Assembly (NCBI GenBank): GCA_015654925.1
Contig: JAATFX010000020.1
Coordinates: 62,001 to 126,000 of the forward strand
Source: Enterobacterales bacterium
GTDB lineage: Bacteria > Pseudomonadota > Gammaproteobacteria > Enterobacterales > Enterobacteriaceae
DNA: 64,000 bases
Direction: 5' to 3'
Position numbers and translations under genes: made by a program. The notes beneath the pieces are model-generated. The model was not told the origin of the DNA, did no database searches, and saw nothing but the letters and a program-made list of their open reading frames with translations. Positions 36,862 through 48,600 of the stretch are shown piece after piece. How positions within the stretch are numbered: position 1 is the first letter of the stretch; the number at the start of each line of letters is the position of its first letter.

Positions 36862-38249
36862 TGAATAGTAATGAACTGGAATCGCTGATCCGGACCATCC
36901 TGAGTGAAAAACTCGAACCGGCGCGCCGGGAAAACGCCACCTCGGCGCTATTTGACCAGGTGGATGAGGCCGTCGGGGCCGCCCACAAGGCGTTTCTGAC
37001 CTATCAGCAGCGCCCGCTGAAAACCCGCAAAGACGTCATCGCCGCCGTTCGCCGCGAGCTGGTGCCCCATTTGCAGGTCCTGGCCGAGCGCGGCGCCGAA
37101 GAAACCGGCATGGGTAAGGTGGAGGATAAGTTGCTGAAAAACCGCGTCGCGCTGGAAAAAACCCCCGGCGTGGAGGACCTGGTGACCGAGGCCCTGACCG
37201 GCGATGAAGGCATGGTGCTGTTCGAATACTCGCCGTTTGGCGTCATAGGCTCGGTAGCGCCGAGCACCAACCCCACCGAAACCATTATCAATAACTGTAT
37301 CAGCATGCTCGCCGCCGGCAACGCGATTTTTTTCAGCCCCCATCCGGGCGCCAAAAATGTCTCGTTATGGCTGATCGAGCAGATCGAAGCCATTATTTTC
37401 ACCGCCTGCGGCATCCATAATCTGGTGACCTGCGTGCGCGAACCGAGCTTCGAATCCACCCAGCAAATGATGAAGCACCCGCTGATCGCCATGCTGGCCA
37501 TTACCGGCGGCCCCGGCATCGTGAATATGGCGCTGAAAAGCGGCAAGAAAACCCTTGGCGCCGGCGCGGGCAATCCGCCGAGCCTGGTGGATGAAACCGC
37601 GGTGTTGGATAAAGCCGCGCAGGATATCGTCAGCGGCGCGTCGTTTGATTACAACCTGCCTTGCACCGCAGAGAAAAGCCTGATCGTGGTGGAAAGCGTC
37701 GCTCCGGCCCTGCTGGCCGAAATGCAAAAATGCGGGGCCCTGCTCGTCACCGGCGCCGACAATATCGACAAGCTGCGTAAAGCGGCGATTATCGACGGCC
37801 ATGCCAATAAAGCGCTGGTCGGTAAAAGCCCCGTGGCCTTGCTCAAAGCCGCCGGCCTGCCCGCGCCGGACAAAGCGCCGCGCCTGTTGCTGGTGGAAGT
37901 GCCCGCCGACGACCCGTTTGTCATGGTGGAACAGCTGATGCCGATTCTGCCGGTGGTGCGGGTCCGCGATTTCGAAACCGGTTTGCAACTGGCGCTGAAG
38001 GTGGAAGGCGGCCTGCACCATACCGCCACCATGCATTCGCAGAACGTTTCGCGGCTGAACAAGGCGGCGCAGCTGCTGCAAACCTCCATTTTTGTTAAAA
38101 ACGGCCCCTCTTATGCCGGCATCGGCGTGGGTTCTGAAGGTTTCGCCACCTTTACCATCGCCACGCCCACCGGCGAAGGCACCACGTCGGCACGCAATTT
38201 TGCCCGCCACCGCCGCTGTGTATTGGCCAATGCGTTTTCAATCCGTTGA
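36861..38249 (+). CDS. pduP: CoA-acylating propionaldehyde dehydrogenase
   Basis: PduP oxidises propionaldehyde to propionyl-CoA with NAD in the compartment lumen. It has 462 residues. The N-terminal NSNELESLIRTILSEKL is the encapsulation peptide, and an aldehyde-dehydrogenase fold follows with the nucleophilic cysteine in FDYNLPCTAEKS. Other features are the GSVAPSTNPTET block and the C-terminal GIGVGSEGFATFTIATPTG. Confidence 0.97.
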   Translation: MNSNELESLIRTILSEKLEPARRENATSALFDQVDEAVGAAHKAFLTYQQRPLKTRKDVIAAVRRELVPHLQVLAERGAEETGMGKVEDKLLKNRVALEKTPGVEDLVTEALTGDEGMVLFEYSPFGVIGSVAPSTNPTETIINNCISMLAAGNAIFFSPHPGAKNVSLWLIEQIEAIIFTACGIHNLVTCVREPSFESTQQMMKHPLIAMLAITGGPGIVNMALKSGKKTLGAGAGNPPSLVDETAVLDKAAQDIVSGASFDYNLPCTAEKSLIVVESVAPALLAEMQKCGALLVTGADNIDKLRKAAIIDGHANKALVGKSPVALLKAAGLPAPDKAPRLLLVEVPADDPFVMVEQLMPILPVVRVRDFETGLQLALKVEGGLHHTATMHSQNVSRLNKAAQLLQTSIFVKNGPSYAGIGVGSEGFATFTIATPTGEGTTSARNFARHRRCVLANAFSIR

Positions 38250-38265
38250 GTAAAAGGGAAAGACG

Positions 38266-39375
38266 ATGAACCGTTTTGTGATCCCTACCCGCGTTTACAG
38301 CGGCGCCGACTGCCTGCAACGGTTGGAGCGCTACCGGGACAAAGATGTCTGGGTGGTCTGCGACAGTTTCCTGGCAAAAGGCGGCGCCATCGCGCGCCTG
38401 CTGGAACACCTGGATGCCGATCGGGTCAGCCTGTTCAGCGATATCATGCCCGATCCGCCTATCGCCACCGTGGTGGCGGGCATCTTGCAGCTTCAGACGA
38501 TACGCCCGCAGGTGGTCATCGGGTTTGGCGGCGGTTCCGCCATCGACGCCGCCAAGGCCATGGTTTTTTTCGGGCGCAAACTTGGCCTCACCATCGACCG
38601 GTTTATCGCCATCCCCACGACCAGCGGCACCGGCTCGGAGGTCACCAGCGCCAGCGTGATCGGCGATCCGGCGCTGGGGATCAAATATCCGCTGTTCGAC
38701 GACGCCATTTACCCCGATATCGCCCTGCTGGACCCGCAATTGGTGGTATCGGTGCCGGCGGCGGTTACGGCCAATACCGGCATGGATGTATTAACCCACG
38801 CAGTGGAGGCCTATGTTTCCACTAATGCCAGCGATTTCAGCGATGCGCTGGCGGAGAAAGCGGCTCAGCTGGTGTTTCGCTATCTGGCCGCCGCCTGTAG
38901 CCGGGGCGATTGCCTGAAAACCCGCGAAAAAATGCACAACGCCTCGACCCTGGCCGGCATGGCCTTTAGCCAGGCCGGGCTCGGGGTGAATCACGCCATC
39001 GCCCATCAATTGGGCGGGCAACTGCACGTGGCCCACGGCCTGGCCAATGCCCTGCTGCTCACCGAGGTGATTCGCTTCAACAGCCAGGATGCGCGGGCGG
39101 CCAAAAAATATGCCCGCCTGGCCAGGATCTGCGGGTTGGCGACGTATCAAAGCGAGGATCGGGCCGCCCTGCAACAGTTGCTCAATCATATCGGCCAGTT
39201 AAAGCGCCAGATTGGCATTCCCGCCGCCCTGGGAGGCCTGGGTCTCGGCGCCGAAAAGATCCGCCAGGTCACCCCGGCGATGATCGCGGCGGCATTGAAT
39301 GACTCGACGCTGGCCACCAATCCGCGCCGGGCGACGGCAAAAGATATCGGGGCCATCCTAAATGCCATTGAGTAG
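38266..39375 (+). CDS. pduQ: 1-Propanol dehydrogenase
   Basis: PduQ is an iron-containing alcohol dehydrogenase that reduces propionaldehyde to 1-propanol and recycles NAD+ in the compartment. It has 369 residues. The NAD-binding GFGGGSAIDAAKAM and TTSGTGSEVTSASVI, and the metal-ligand histidines in VNHAIAHQLGGQLHVAHGL, are present. It is followed directly (17 bases) by pduU; the expected pduS and pduT are not there. Confidence 0.96.
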   Translation: MNRFVIPTRVYSGADCLQRLERYRDKDVWVVCDSFLAKGGAIARLLEHLDADRVSLFSDIMPDPPIATVVAGILQLQTIRPQVVIGFGGGSAIDAAKAMVFFGRKLGLTIDRFIAIPTTSGTGSEVTSASVIGDPALGIKYPLFDDAIYPDIALLDPQLVVSVPAAVTANTGMDVLTHAVEAYVSTNASDFSDALAEKAAQLVFRYLAAACSRGDCLKTREKMHNASTLAGMAFSQAGLGVNHAIAHQLGGQLHVAHGLANALLLTEVIRFNSQDARAAKKYARLARICGLATYQSEDRAALQQLLNHIGQLKRQIGIPAALGGLGLGAEKIRQVTPAMIAAALNDSTLATNPRRATAKDIGAILNAIE

Positions 39376-39392
39376 CCTAAAAGCAGGTCACC

Positions 39393-39743
39393 ATGAATAA
39401 TGACATCAAAACGGAACGCGTGATCCAGGAATATGTTCCAGGCAAGCAAGTTACGCTGGCGCATTTAATCGCTAATCCAAATAAAGATATTTATAAAAAG
39501 CTGGGACTGAACGAAGACGATAATGCCATCGGCATTCTGACCATTACGCCCAGCGAAGCGTCAATTATCGCCAGCGATATCGCCACTAAATCCGGTGCCG
39601 TAAAAATTGGTTTTATCGATCGGTTTACCGGCGCGGTAATTATTTGTGGAGATGTATCATCGGTGGAATCGGCCCTGAAACAGGTTCTATATACCCTGGG
39701 TGAAGTAATGAAATTCACCCCCTGCGCGCTGACGCGGACCTGA
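39393..39743 (+). CDS. pduU: Microcompartment shell protein PduU
   Basis: PduU is a circularly permuted BMC-domain shell hexamer. Its 116 residues equal the Salmonella length, with [20 protein letters not shown] forming the N-terminal beta-barrel over the pore and [17 protein letters not shown] following. PduU is thought to contact PduV, encoded next. Confidence 0.96.
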   Translation: MNNDIKTERVIQEYVPGKQVTLAHLIANPNKDIYKKLGLNEDDNAIGILTITPSEASIIASDIATKSGAVKIGFIDRFTGAVIICGDVSSVESALKQVLYTLGEVMKFTPCALTRT

Positions 39744-39746
39744 GCC

Positions 39747-40175
39747 ATGAAACGGCTGATGCTGCTCGGTCCCAGCCAGGGCGGGAAAACCACGCTGTTG
39801 CAGTGTCTGCGCGGCGATCCGCTGGCATACCAGAAGACGCAGTCGATGATTTATCTGCCCGACGCCATAGACAGTCCGGGCGAATATATCGAGAACCGTC
39901 ATTTCTATAGCGCCCTGCTGTCGAGCTCCTATGAGGCGGATATCGTCGGCCTGGTGCAAAATCTGGATAGCGAAAATAGCTATTTTTCGCCTATGTTCGC
40001 CACCCTGTTCAATAAACCGGTGATCGGCATTATTACCAAAGCCGACATCCCGGTCAGTGAAAGACAAAGAGATTTTATTATTAATCAATTAAAGCAGGCC
40101 GGCGCGGACCCGTTGTTTATCGTCTCGGCCACGCAGCGTGAAGGTATTATGCCTCTGCTGACGTATCTGGAATAA
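39747..40175 (+). CDS. pduV: Ras-like GTPase-type protein PduV
   Basis: PduV is a small P-loop protein of the EutP/PduV family that associates with the shell surface, possibly through PduU. It has 142 residues with the P-loop GPSQGGKTT at residues 8-16 and an NKPVIGIITKAD region akin to the NKxD base-recognition motif. It follows pduU by three bases. Confidence 0.93.
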   Translation: MKRLMLLGPSQGGKTTLLQCLRGDPLAYQKTQSMIYLPDAIDSPGEYIENRHFYSALLSSSYEADIVGLVQNLDSENSYFSPMFATLFNKPVIGIITKADIPVSERQRDFIINQLKQAGADPLFIVSATQREGIMPLLTYLE

Positions 40176-40189
40176 TATTTTCGGAGTAA

Positions 40190-42122
<1,933 letters not shown>

Positions 42123-42185
42123 TAAGGCCGGCGCTTAAGCTATGGCGTGCTAACATCGGACGCAAATGCGGGCAACGGAGCGAAT

Positions 42186-43298
42186 ATGACGGAGCTTGGA
42201 CAGCACGGCGGCAACGTACTGGAGATAGCGTTAAAACTGGGGCTGGATGCAGCGGCAATCGTGGATTTCAGCGCCAATATCAACCCGCTCGGCATGCCGC
42301 CCAGTCTCAAACGGGCGATAATCAGCCGGCTGGATCTGGCCGAATGCTACCCCGACCCGCTATATCGCCGCGTGCATGAGCGCCTGGCCGCCCATCACCG
42401 CTGCCCGGCATCCTGGATTCTGGCGGGCAACGGCGCCACTGAATTGATTTTCGATCTTGCCAACCTGCTGCGCCAAAAAACCGTCCTGCTGTTGACTCCG
42501 GGTTTTGCGGAATACCGTCGCGCCTTGCAATGGATGGACTGCCGCATCGAGGATTATCCCTTGTCTGAAGCGGATGATTTTCGACCCGATCGCCGTCTCC
42601 TGTCGGCCCTGCGCCCCGGCCTGGATTGCCTGTTTCTCTGTACGCCCAATAATCCCACCGGGCAACTGATTGAACCGGAACTGCTTCTGGCCGTAGCCCG
42701 ACGCTGCCGCGAGTTGGATATTATGCTGGTAGTGGATGAAGCCTTCATGGATTTTATTCCCGCGGGCGTGAGTTTAATCGGCAGCCTAATGCGCTTCCCC
42801 CGCGTTTTCGTGCTGCGTTCGCTGACAAAATTCTACGCCATCCCCGGCCTGCGCCTGGGTTATGTGGTCAGTAGCAACGCCGAGGCCATGGCGCAATTGC
42901 GCCTGCGGCGCCCGCCCTGGACCATCAATGCTTTTGCCGCCCTGGCGGCGGATGTCATGCTGGATGATGACGATTATCTCCAGGCCACCCGACGCTGGCT
43001 CGGACAGGAGCAGGCCTTTCTGACCCAGGGCCTGCGCGCGTTCGCGCAACTGCGGGTCTGGCGGCCGGCGGCCAATTATATTTTTTTCCGCTGCCGGCAA
43101 CCGGGGCTGGATCTGCAGGCCGCGCTGCTGGGACCCGCCGCGGTGGGCCATGGCGCCGCCGGCGGCATGGGTCTGCTTATTCGCAGCTGCGCCAACTATC
43201 CGGGGCTAAACGCCGACTATTATCGCGTGGCCATTAAAGGGCATGAGGATAACCAGCGGTTGCTGGCCGCCCTTGCCCAGGTTTTCCCCCATGGCTGA
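42186..43298 (+). CDS. cobD: L-threonine-O-3-phosphate decarboxylase
   Basis: CobD is a PLP enzyme that makes (R)-1-amino-2-propanol phosphate, the linker attached by CbiB. It is a fold-type I aminotransferase-like protein of 370 residues. Motifs are FSANINPLGMP near the N-terminus, CTPNNPTG, VVDEAFMDF and RSLTKFYAIPGLRLGY with the PLP lysine. The ATG at 42186 follows GGAG by seven bases. It overlaps pduX by eight bases. Confidence 0.95.
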   Translation: MTELGQHGGNVLEIALKLGLDAAAIVDFSANINPLGMPPSLKRAIISRLDLAECYPDPLYRRVHERLAAHHRCPASWILAGNGATELIFDLANLLRQKTVLLLTPGFAEYRRALQWMDCRIEDYPLSEADDFRPDRRLLSALRPGLDCLFLCTPNNPTGQLIEPELLLAVARRCRELDIMLVVDEAFMDFIPAGVSLIGSLMRFPRVFVLRSLTKFYAIPGLRLGYVVSSNAEAMAQLRLRRPPWTINAFAALAADVMLDDDDYLQATRRWLGQEQAFLTQGLRAFAQLRVWRPAANYIFFRCRQPGLDLQAALLGPAAVGHGAAGGMGLLIRSCANYPGLNADYYRVAIKGHEDNQRLLAALAQVFPHG

Positions 43299-44151
43299 AG
43301 CCCGCTGCCCGGCGTCCTGCGGCGAGCTGATCCAGGGCTGGATCGCCGGCGGCGAGAAGCTGGTTTCATGCCCCATTGATTGGTACAGCGATGTGAGCGT
43401 CGGCGAAGGACCTCCCGCCCGGGATGAACGTCCTTTAAGCCGCCGCATGCTGAGCCAGGTGGTCGCCCATTTCGGCTACCGTCCCGGCGATCTGCCGCCG
43501 CTGCGCATTGATTGCCATTCCACCATCCCCATCGCCAAAGGATTAGCCAGCAGCACCGCGGATATTGCCGCCACCGCCGTCGCCACCGCCCGCCTGCTGC
43601 GCCAATCGCTGGACGAAGTTACCCTGGCTCAGCTTTGCCTGCGGCTGGAACCGACCGACAGTACGGTTTTCCAGGCCCTGACCTTGTTTGATCACCATAC
43701 CGGCGCCTGCCATATCGCCCATGCCTGGCAACCCGCACTCGGCATTATCATTTTGGAAAGCCCGGATACCTTGACCACCGCCGCTTTCCACCAGCGCATC
43801 GGCAACGAACGTTTACTCCGCCAGGCCGATCAATTGGACCGCGCCTGGCGCCTGTTCCAGCGGGCTTGCAGCACTGAATCCCCCCGCCTGCTCGGTGAAG
43901 CCGCTACCCTTAGCGCGCAAGCGCGCAATCAGCTTTTGCCCAAGCCGGCTTTTGACGCTTTACTGCGGTTGGTGGAAAGGGAGAATTTGTATGGCATCAA
44001 CGTCGCCCACAGCGGAACCGTGGTCGGGCTGCTGCTCGATCCCCGGCATCATGACGCTGAGCGGCTGTTAGCGGCCCTGGCGACCTATGGAATTTTACGG
44101 CACTATCCCCGTCAGCATATCAGCCGTATGGTACCGGGGGGCGTGCGCTAG
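43291..44151 (+). CDS. pduX: L-threonine kinase
   Basis: PduX phosphorylates L-threonine to supply CobD and belongs to the GHMP kinase family. It has 286 residues, slightly shorter than Salmonella. The N-terminal PASCGELIQGWIAGGEKLVS and the ATP loop IPIAKGLASSTADIAATAVA are seen, and the C-terminus has NVAHSGTVVGLLLD. Next to cobD it gives a two-step route from threonine to the aminopropanol arm. Confidence 0.95.
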   Translation: MAEARCPASCGELIQGWIAGGEKLVSCPIDWYSDVSVGEGPPARDERPLSRRMLSQVVAHFGYRPGDLPPLRIDCHSTIPIAKGLASSTADIAATAVATARLLRQSLDEVTLAQLCLRLEPTDSTVFQALTLFDHHTGACHIAHAWQPALGIIILESPDTLTTAAFHQRIGNERLLRQADQLDRAWRLFQRACSTESPRLLGEAATLSAQARNQLLPKPAFDALLRLVERENLYGINVAHSGTVVGLLLDPRHHDAERLLAALATYGILRHYPRQHISRMVPGGVR

Positions 44152-44192
44152 GGCACCGGAATGGGCAAGTGGCCGGCAGTCCGCGCAACACG

Positions 44193-44224
44193 CCGCGGCC
44201 GCTCGTCAAGCAGCGCGGCCGCGG
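44193..44224. repeat. GC-rich inverted repeat between pduX and the RES gene
   Basis: Ten-base perfect arms (CCGCGGCCGC and GCGGCCGCGG) surround a 12-base loop. It lies between the converging pduX and RES-toxin genes. No T-run follows on either strand, so it may act as a transcription or RNA-stability barrier, without proof. Confidence 0.45.
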
Positions 44225-44229
44225 GCCCG

Positions 44230-44955
44230 CTACCGCCGCTCGCCCGGGCGGTAAGGGGTGGAAACAATTTTAGCTATCTTGGCGATACAACTGCCATCCC
44301 AGATCAATTCATAATGCGCGCTTTGCTGGACGCTGCGCACACCCCGGGGTGTAAAAAGCCCCCAGCAAACAGCGCCGGGATGACGCACCGACCGGTAACG
44401 CAGGGCCGCCGAACCGCCGGTTTTCAACCGTTGCCCCAGCGCCCGCGCCGCGGCGTAGTCATCGGGGTGGTAAATGGGATCTGAAGCCGGCAGGCCGCCC
44501 GCATCATAAGCCGGTCCGGCATCAAAAATAAACAGCAATCCGCGCATGACCAGGCGATCGTATTTTAAACCTTCGATCAATTGCCAATAACGTTCCTGAT
44601 GATAAGTGACTTCCGCCAGCGCCGTAGCCATTTCGTCAGCGATATATAATATGCCGAATGAGCCATCGGAAAAACGGCTGCCCTGCACATTGATATGGGT
44701 AAAGGGCGCCACCGCGTAAGAACAGCCGGGGATACCGAAGGGGATATCACCCGCCGGCAGGCGGTCCAGATCGCCGGCGACCTTTTTCAGCCGCGGATTG
44801 GTCAGCGCCTGCAGCGCATACAGCGCCTCGAAATCCTGTTCATCGGCAACATCATCAAATAAAGCAATGGGGGGATATTTGGAATTGATCAGGCGGTAGC
44901 CGCGCTGCTGGATGATGTTAATTTCCGGCAAGATTAATTGATTGAGCGCTACCAT
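44230..44955 (-). CDS. RES-domain toxin
   Basis: The 241-residue protein has a RES fold. The segment SRFSDGSFGILYIADEMATALAEV, with its invariant Arg and Glu, is the family core, and a Trp/Ser-containing GAVCWGLFTPRGV lies near the C-terminus. RES toxins attack NAD+ by phosphorolysis or hydrolysis and stop growth. The gene overlaps the upstream Xre-type antitoxin gene by seven bases. The N-terminal part is longer than in minimal RES proteins. Function is inferred from family and context. Confidence 0.85.
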   Translation of the reverse strand: MVALNQLILPEINIIQQRGYRLINSKYPPIALFDDVADEQDFEALYALQALTNPRLKKVAGDLDRLPAGDIPFGIPGCSYAVAPFTHINVQGSRFSDGSFGILYIADEMATALAEVTYHQERYWQLIEGLKYDRLVMRGLLFIFDAGPAYDAGGLPASDPIYHPDDYAAARALGQRLKTGGSAALRYRSVRHPGAVCWGLFTPRGVRSVQQSAHYELIWDGSCIAKIAKIVSTPYRPGERR

Positions 44956-45353
44956 TGGCCACCACGCAGCGCATCAATATGTTTGTAGACCTCATACAGG
45001 GTGCCAAAATGCCCGGAACTAATGAGCTCCAGCGGCGCATGGCCATTAAAAAAAGGATTGTGATTATTAAGTCCCATAAAGCCATACACGTTTTCCGGGT
45101 TTTCAAATAACGTACGCAGTGCGGCATGGATATTAAGCAGGTAGCTTAACCGTTCGAGCTGATCGTTCGACAGCTGGGCAGCGCCAGGATCCCTCTTGAA
45201 TTTATAAAATGACGCTTTCGAGATCTGTAAGATGGCCTGGGCCTGATCGGGAGTCGCGCCCCATTTATCAAGGATTGCCATAACGGCTTTCAGGCCGATG
45301 GCGGCCTGGTGTTTTTTATCCTCTTCCGGTCGTAACTTTTGCGCCAGCGCCAT
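44949..45353 (-). CDS. Xre/MbcA/ParS-type antitoxin of the RES toxin
   Basis: The 134-residue protein has an N-terminal helix-turn-helix region (GATPDQAQAILQISKASFYKFK) and a C-terminal toxin-binding domain with the characteristic NPENVYGFMGLNNHNPFFNG and HFGTLYEVYKHIDALRGG. It precedes and overlaps the RES gene, the usual order for RES/Xre type II pairs. The ATG at 45353 has GGGG six bases upstream and is preferred over the ATG at 45365. Confidence 0.88.
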   Translation of the reverse strand: MALAQKLRPEEDKKHQAAIGLKAVMAILDKWGATPDQAQAILQISKASFYKFKRDPGAAQLSNDQLERLSYLLNIHAALRTLFENPENVYGFMGLNNHNPFFNGHAPLELISSGHFGTLYEVYKHIDALRGGQW

Positions 45354-45633
45354 AACATTCCCCATAGATCAATATTGTCTTATAGTATACCATTTAAACT
45401 AAACAGTCCATACACAGACAAAAAATCCTCTTCAGCGGAGCTGGAACTCGCGGTTAAAATTGGAAAAAACAATACTATAAATAGCAATTGACTCGGATGG
45501 GCCTGCATATATTCGAGTTGAAAAATTACGCAATTTAATATAGAAATTCATTTTTAATATTATAAGAAAACGTAGTCAGCAGGTAGAAAGGGGCTACTTT
45601 TTCAATTATGCCATCCCACCGGGATCGCGTAAC
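45354..45633. promoter_or_regulatory. Toxin-antitoxin promoter region and gap to the effector gene
   Basis: This AT-rich gap holds the presumed promoter of the antitoxin on the minus strand, with a TATACT box at 45384-45389. I find no strong -35 box and no coding frame. The effector-like gene ends at its far side. Confidence 0.4.
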
Positions 45634-48600
45634 TCAGGGAACATATTCTCTGTTGAACTGAAAAAGATCCGGCATTATCGCCAATGACGACACCATGCGG
45701 CATGGAAACAATTCCATGCCGCGATATTCAAATCTGATGGCGTCCAGCGGCGTGGAATAGGTTAGCTCTTGCTTGCGGGCAACGCTCAACACTGTGCAGG
45801 GGATAGTGCCTACCTGCCGGGTGAGGGTATGATGCTTAACCAGCGAAATGCTGTCCAGCTGCAAAAAGGGATTGCTTTGTGGCCGCTGGATATTGAATAC
45901 CGTGGCAATATCGGCCACCGCGGCAACATACCGATCGACTCCCCTGCCGCAGCTCAGTTCGTCCTGGATTTCCCGCAACAGCGAGCAAAAATCATCCGCG
46001 ATCCGTTTTAATACTCCAGGTTGTAATTTGTAGGTCGCCAATGCCGTTATCGCAGCCCGTTTACCCAAGCTATGGCGCGTGTTCCTCACGACATAACGCT
46101 CCAACGCCTGGATAAAATCAAAAGCGTTGGCCGGTGTCCTCCGCCGCGCCCCGTGGTTCATTCTACTGGCCAGTTTTTTTTCTGCCAGATATTCCCCTAG
46201 GGTCGTGTCCCTCTTCCATGGCATCAGCAGTCTATTAAGGCTACGTTGAAACGATACCTTGTTTTCTTTACGACAGCGTTGAATATTGGGCATGCCTTGC
46301 TGGGCGATAGCCAGCAGGCCGCGCTTATCATCTCCGCGCGATACGACAAACATGCTCAAATTGGCGGCCGGCTTGAGGATTTGGTAGCCTATATCGTTCG
46401 CCGCGGCATGTTTAATCCGTTCATGGGCGGCGAGAATAAGGTCCATCAATGGCAGCGGCGATTTTTCCAATAATTGACCGATTATTTCATCAATCCCATA
46501 GTCCAGGCCATCGGCCACAGGCAATGGCGTTTCATTTTTCATTGCCGGCAATTCAGCGCCGCTGATATAGTATGGCTGACCGGTCAATTTAAGGACCGCG
46601 CCATCCATACGATAGTGCCGGGCCAACGGATGCCGCGTTGTAGGCAGATTTTGCCGGCACTGTTCGACTAGAGGTAATGGAAAACAATAAAGTTGCTTGC
46701 TATCAGCGGGAATCGAGGCCATTTCAATAGGCATGATCTTGCTTTCTTGATACGCATAAAGCGAAGCCGCAAAAAAAGCCTGCTGGCGCGAAGAATATTC
46801 CTCGCTCACGCCTTTATTATCAACGAAGGTCCTCGTTTCTTGCTTATTTTGTTGAATATCAAATATACTCAGCGTTCCAGCTACCCCCAGCCCCACCCTG
46901 GGCAATACCAGGAAAGTGGCCGGATCGGCCATGAACCCCACCTGTGCGCGGATTTCACTTTTCGCTTCCGCAAGTAGCGACACACCGCTTTTTTTTTCGC
47001 GGACCAGGATGGCATTTTCAATAAGATGTTCAAGGTTGGTATCGCCGGCGCCGCAAACGGTGGGTGAAAAAGCGGCGAATAATGCGTCAAGGTGTTGCTG
47101 GGCAAGATCAAAACTAAAACTCCGCAGCGAAAATACATTGCTAACAAAAATAGCATTGACCTCCAAGGGCAGAATTGTGCCGTAATCAACATTGCCACGG
47201 CTATAAATCTTGCAGCGGTCTTCCAGCCCCTGACCGGTTCCCCCCAGCGCTACGGCGGATTTAGCGGCGATCTTTTGATAGCAGAACTTTATATTGTTAT
47301 TGTCCAACTTAGCCACGGACAAGCTGAACTGTCGGTTAAACCGGGCCAACGCGCCGGCGAACCACCCCGGCATAAAGGGCAAACCCGCCGCCGCGACCCC
47401 AAAAAAACACGACATATCAAAAATTTCGCTCAAGGTAATCGAATCGTTTTTTCCAAGCATGGCGATAGCGAAACGAAACGCGTCAATTGCCGGCGCCTTG
47501 CCGTCAAGATAACTGCTGGCTCCTGCCATTGTTTTGTTGCTGGCGTTGAGGTGGATAAAGCGTCTGATGTCCTCGATGCCTTGGCTCAGGCGCTCGGGTT
47601 TATGTCCTGTGGTAACGGAAACAGGGTTCGACAGGCCCGTTTTTACGGTTTGTACCAGGCATTGGAAGCCCGGATCTACCGCCTGCGCCAGCGCTACCGC
47701 GGCGCTGCGCTTATTGCCCCGGTGATGATGATTTTTTGCCCGTTTCAGGTGAATGCGAAAGTTATCGACCACCGAAGAAAAGAGCGGAATGTGGCGACTA
47801 CTGAAGTTTCCCCAGCGGCGGCTATCGAATGGCTGGCCTGACGAGACTCTTTCATGGGGATCGCCGCCGGTACCGGAATATAATCCCTGGGGCGGTTTAT
47901 GGCTTAGGTGGGTAACCCGGCGGCGGGGGATATCCACATGATGCGCGGACAAATAAAAGATGCGTAGCCGGCCGGCATCGCTGGCGACCAGTTTAACCCT
48001 GGTGAAACAGGGCGTAGCCGACAATAGTTTTATATGGGGCGCTAGAGGCAGCGCCAGCGGGTGAAGCACTAAAGCGTTGCCGGTACCTTGCGCTTTGCGC
48101 TGTAACTGTTTCAGGCACAGCCGGCCCTGGCAAAAATGCAGCGAAATGGACCGGCCAGGTCCCAGTTCAAAATCAAGATCCTCCCTCTTGCGAGGCGCCT
48201 GGACGATTTTTTTAAGCGTAATAACTACCCTGGCGGGCATATCATCGCCGTCATCCAGGTCGAAACGGCTAATGAGATTTTCGGTGCTAATATTAACCTG
48301 ATAATAATTTTCTCTAAGTTTTTGTTTGACTATGACCGCTCCATCGTCATTAATCCGGATATTTTCAAATACCAAATCAGTATATTCACCCAAGTCAATA
48401 CCTGCGACCTGGTATTTTTCGGCGCCTTTCACGACGGACCACGTGCATGTCAATAAGTCACTGGGCTTGCCTTTAATCAATAATAACCTGCCATGGGGAT
48501 CAAGAGTCAGTCCCTGCTGCAAAAATGGACCGTTATAAACACTGCCAAGGTATATATAGTTATCGGCATCAAGGGAGTCCGCGGAATGGATACAATGATA

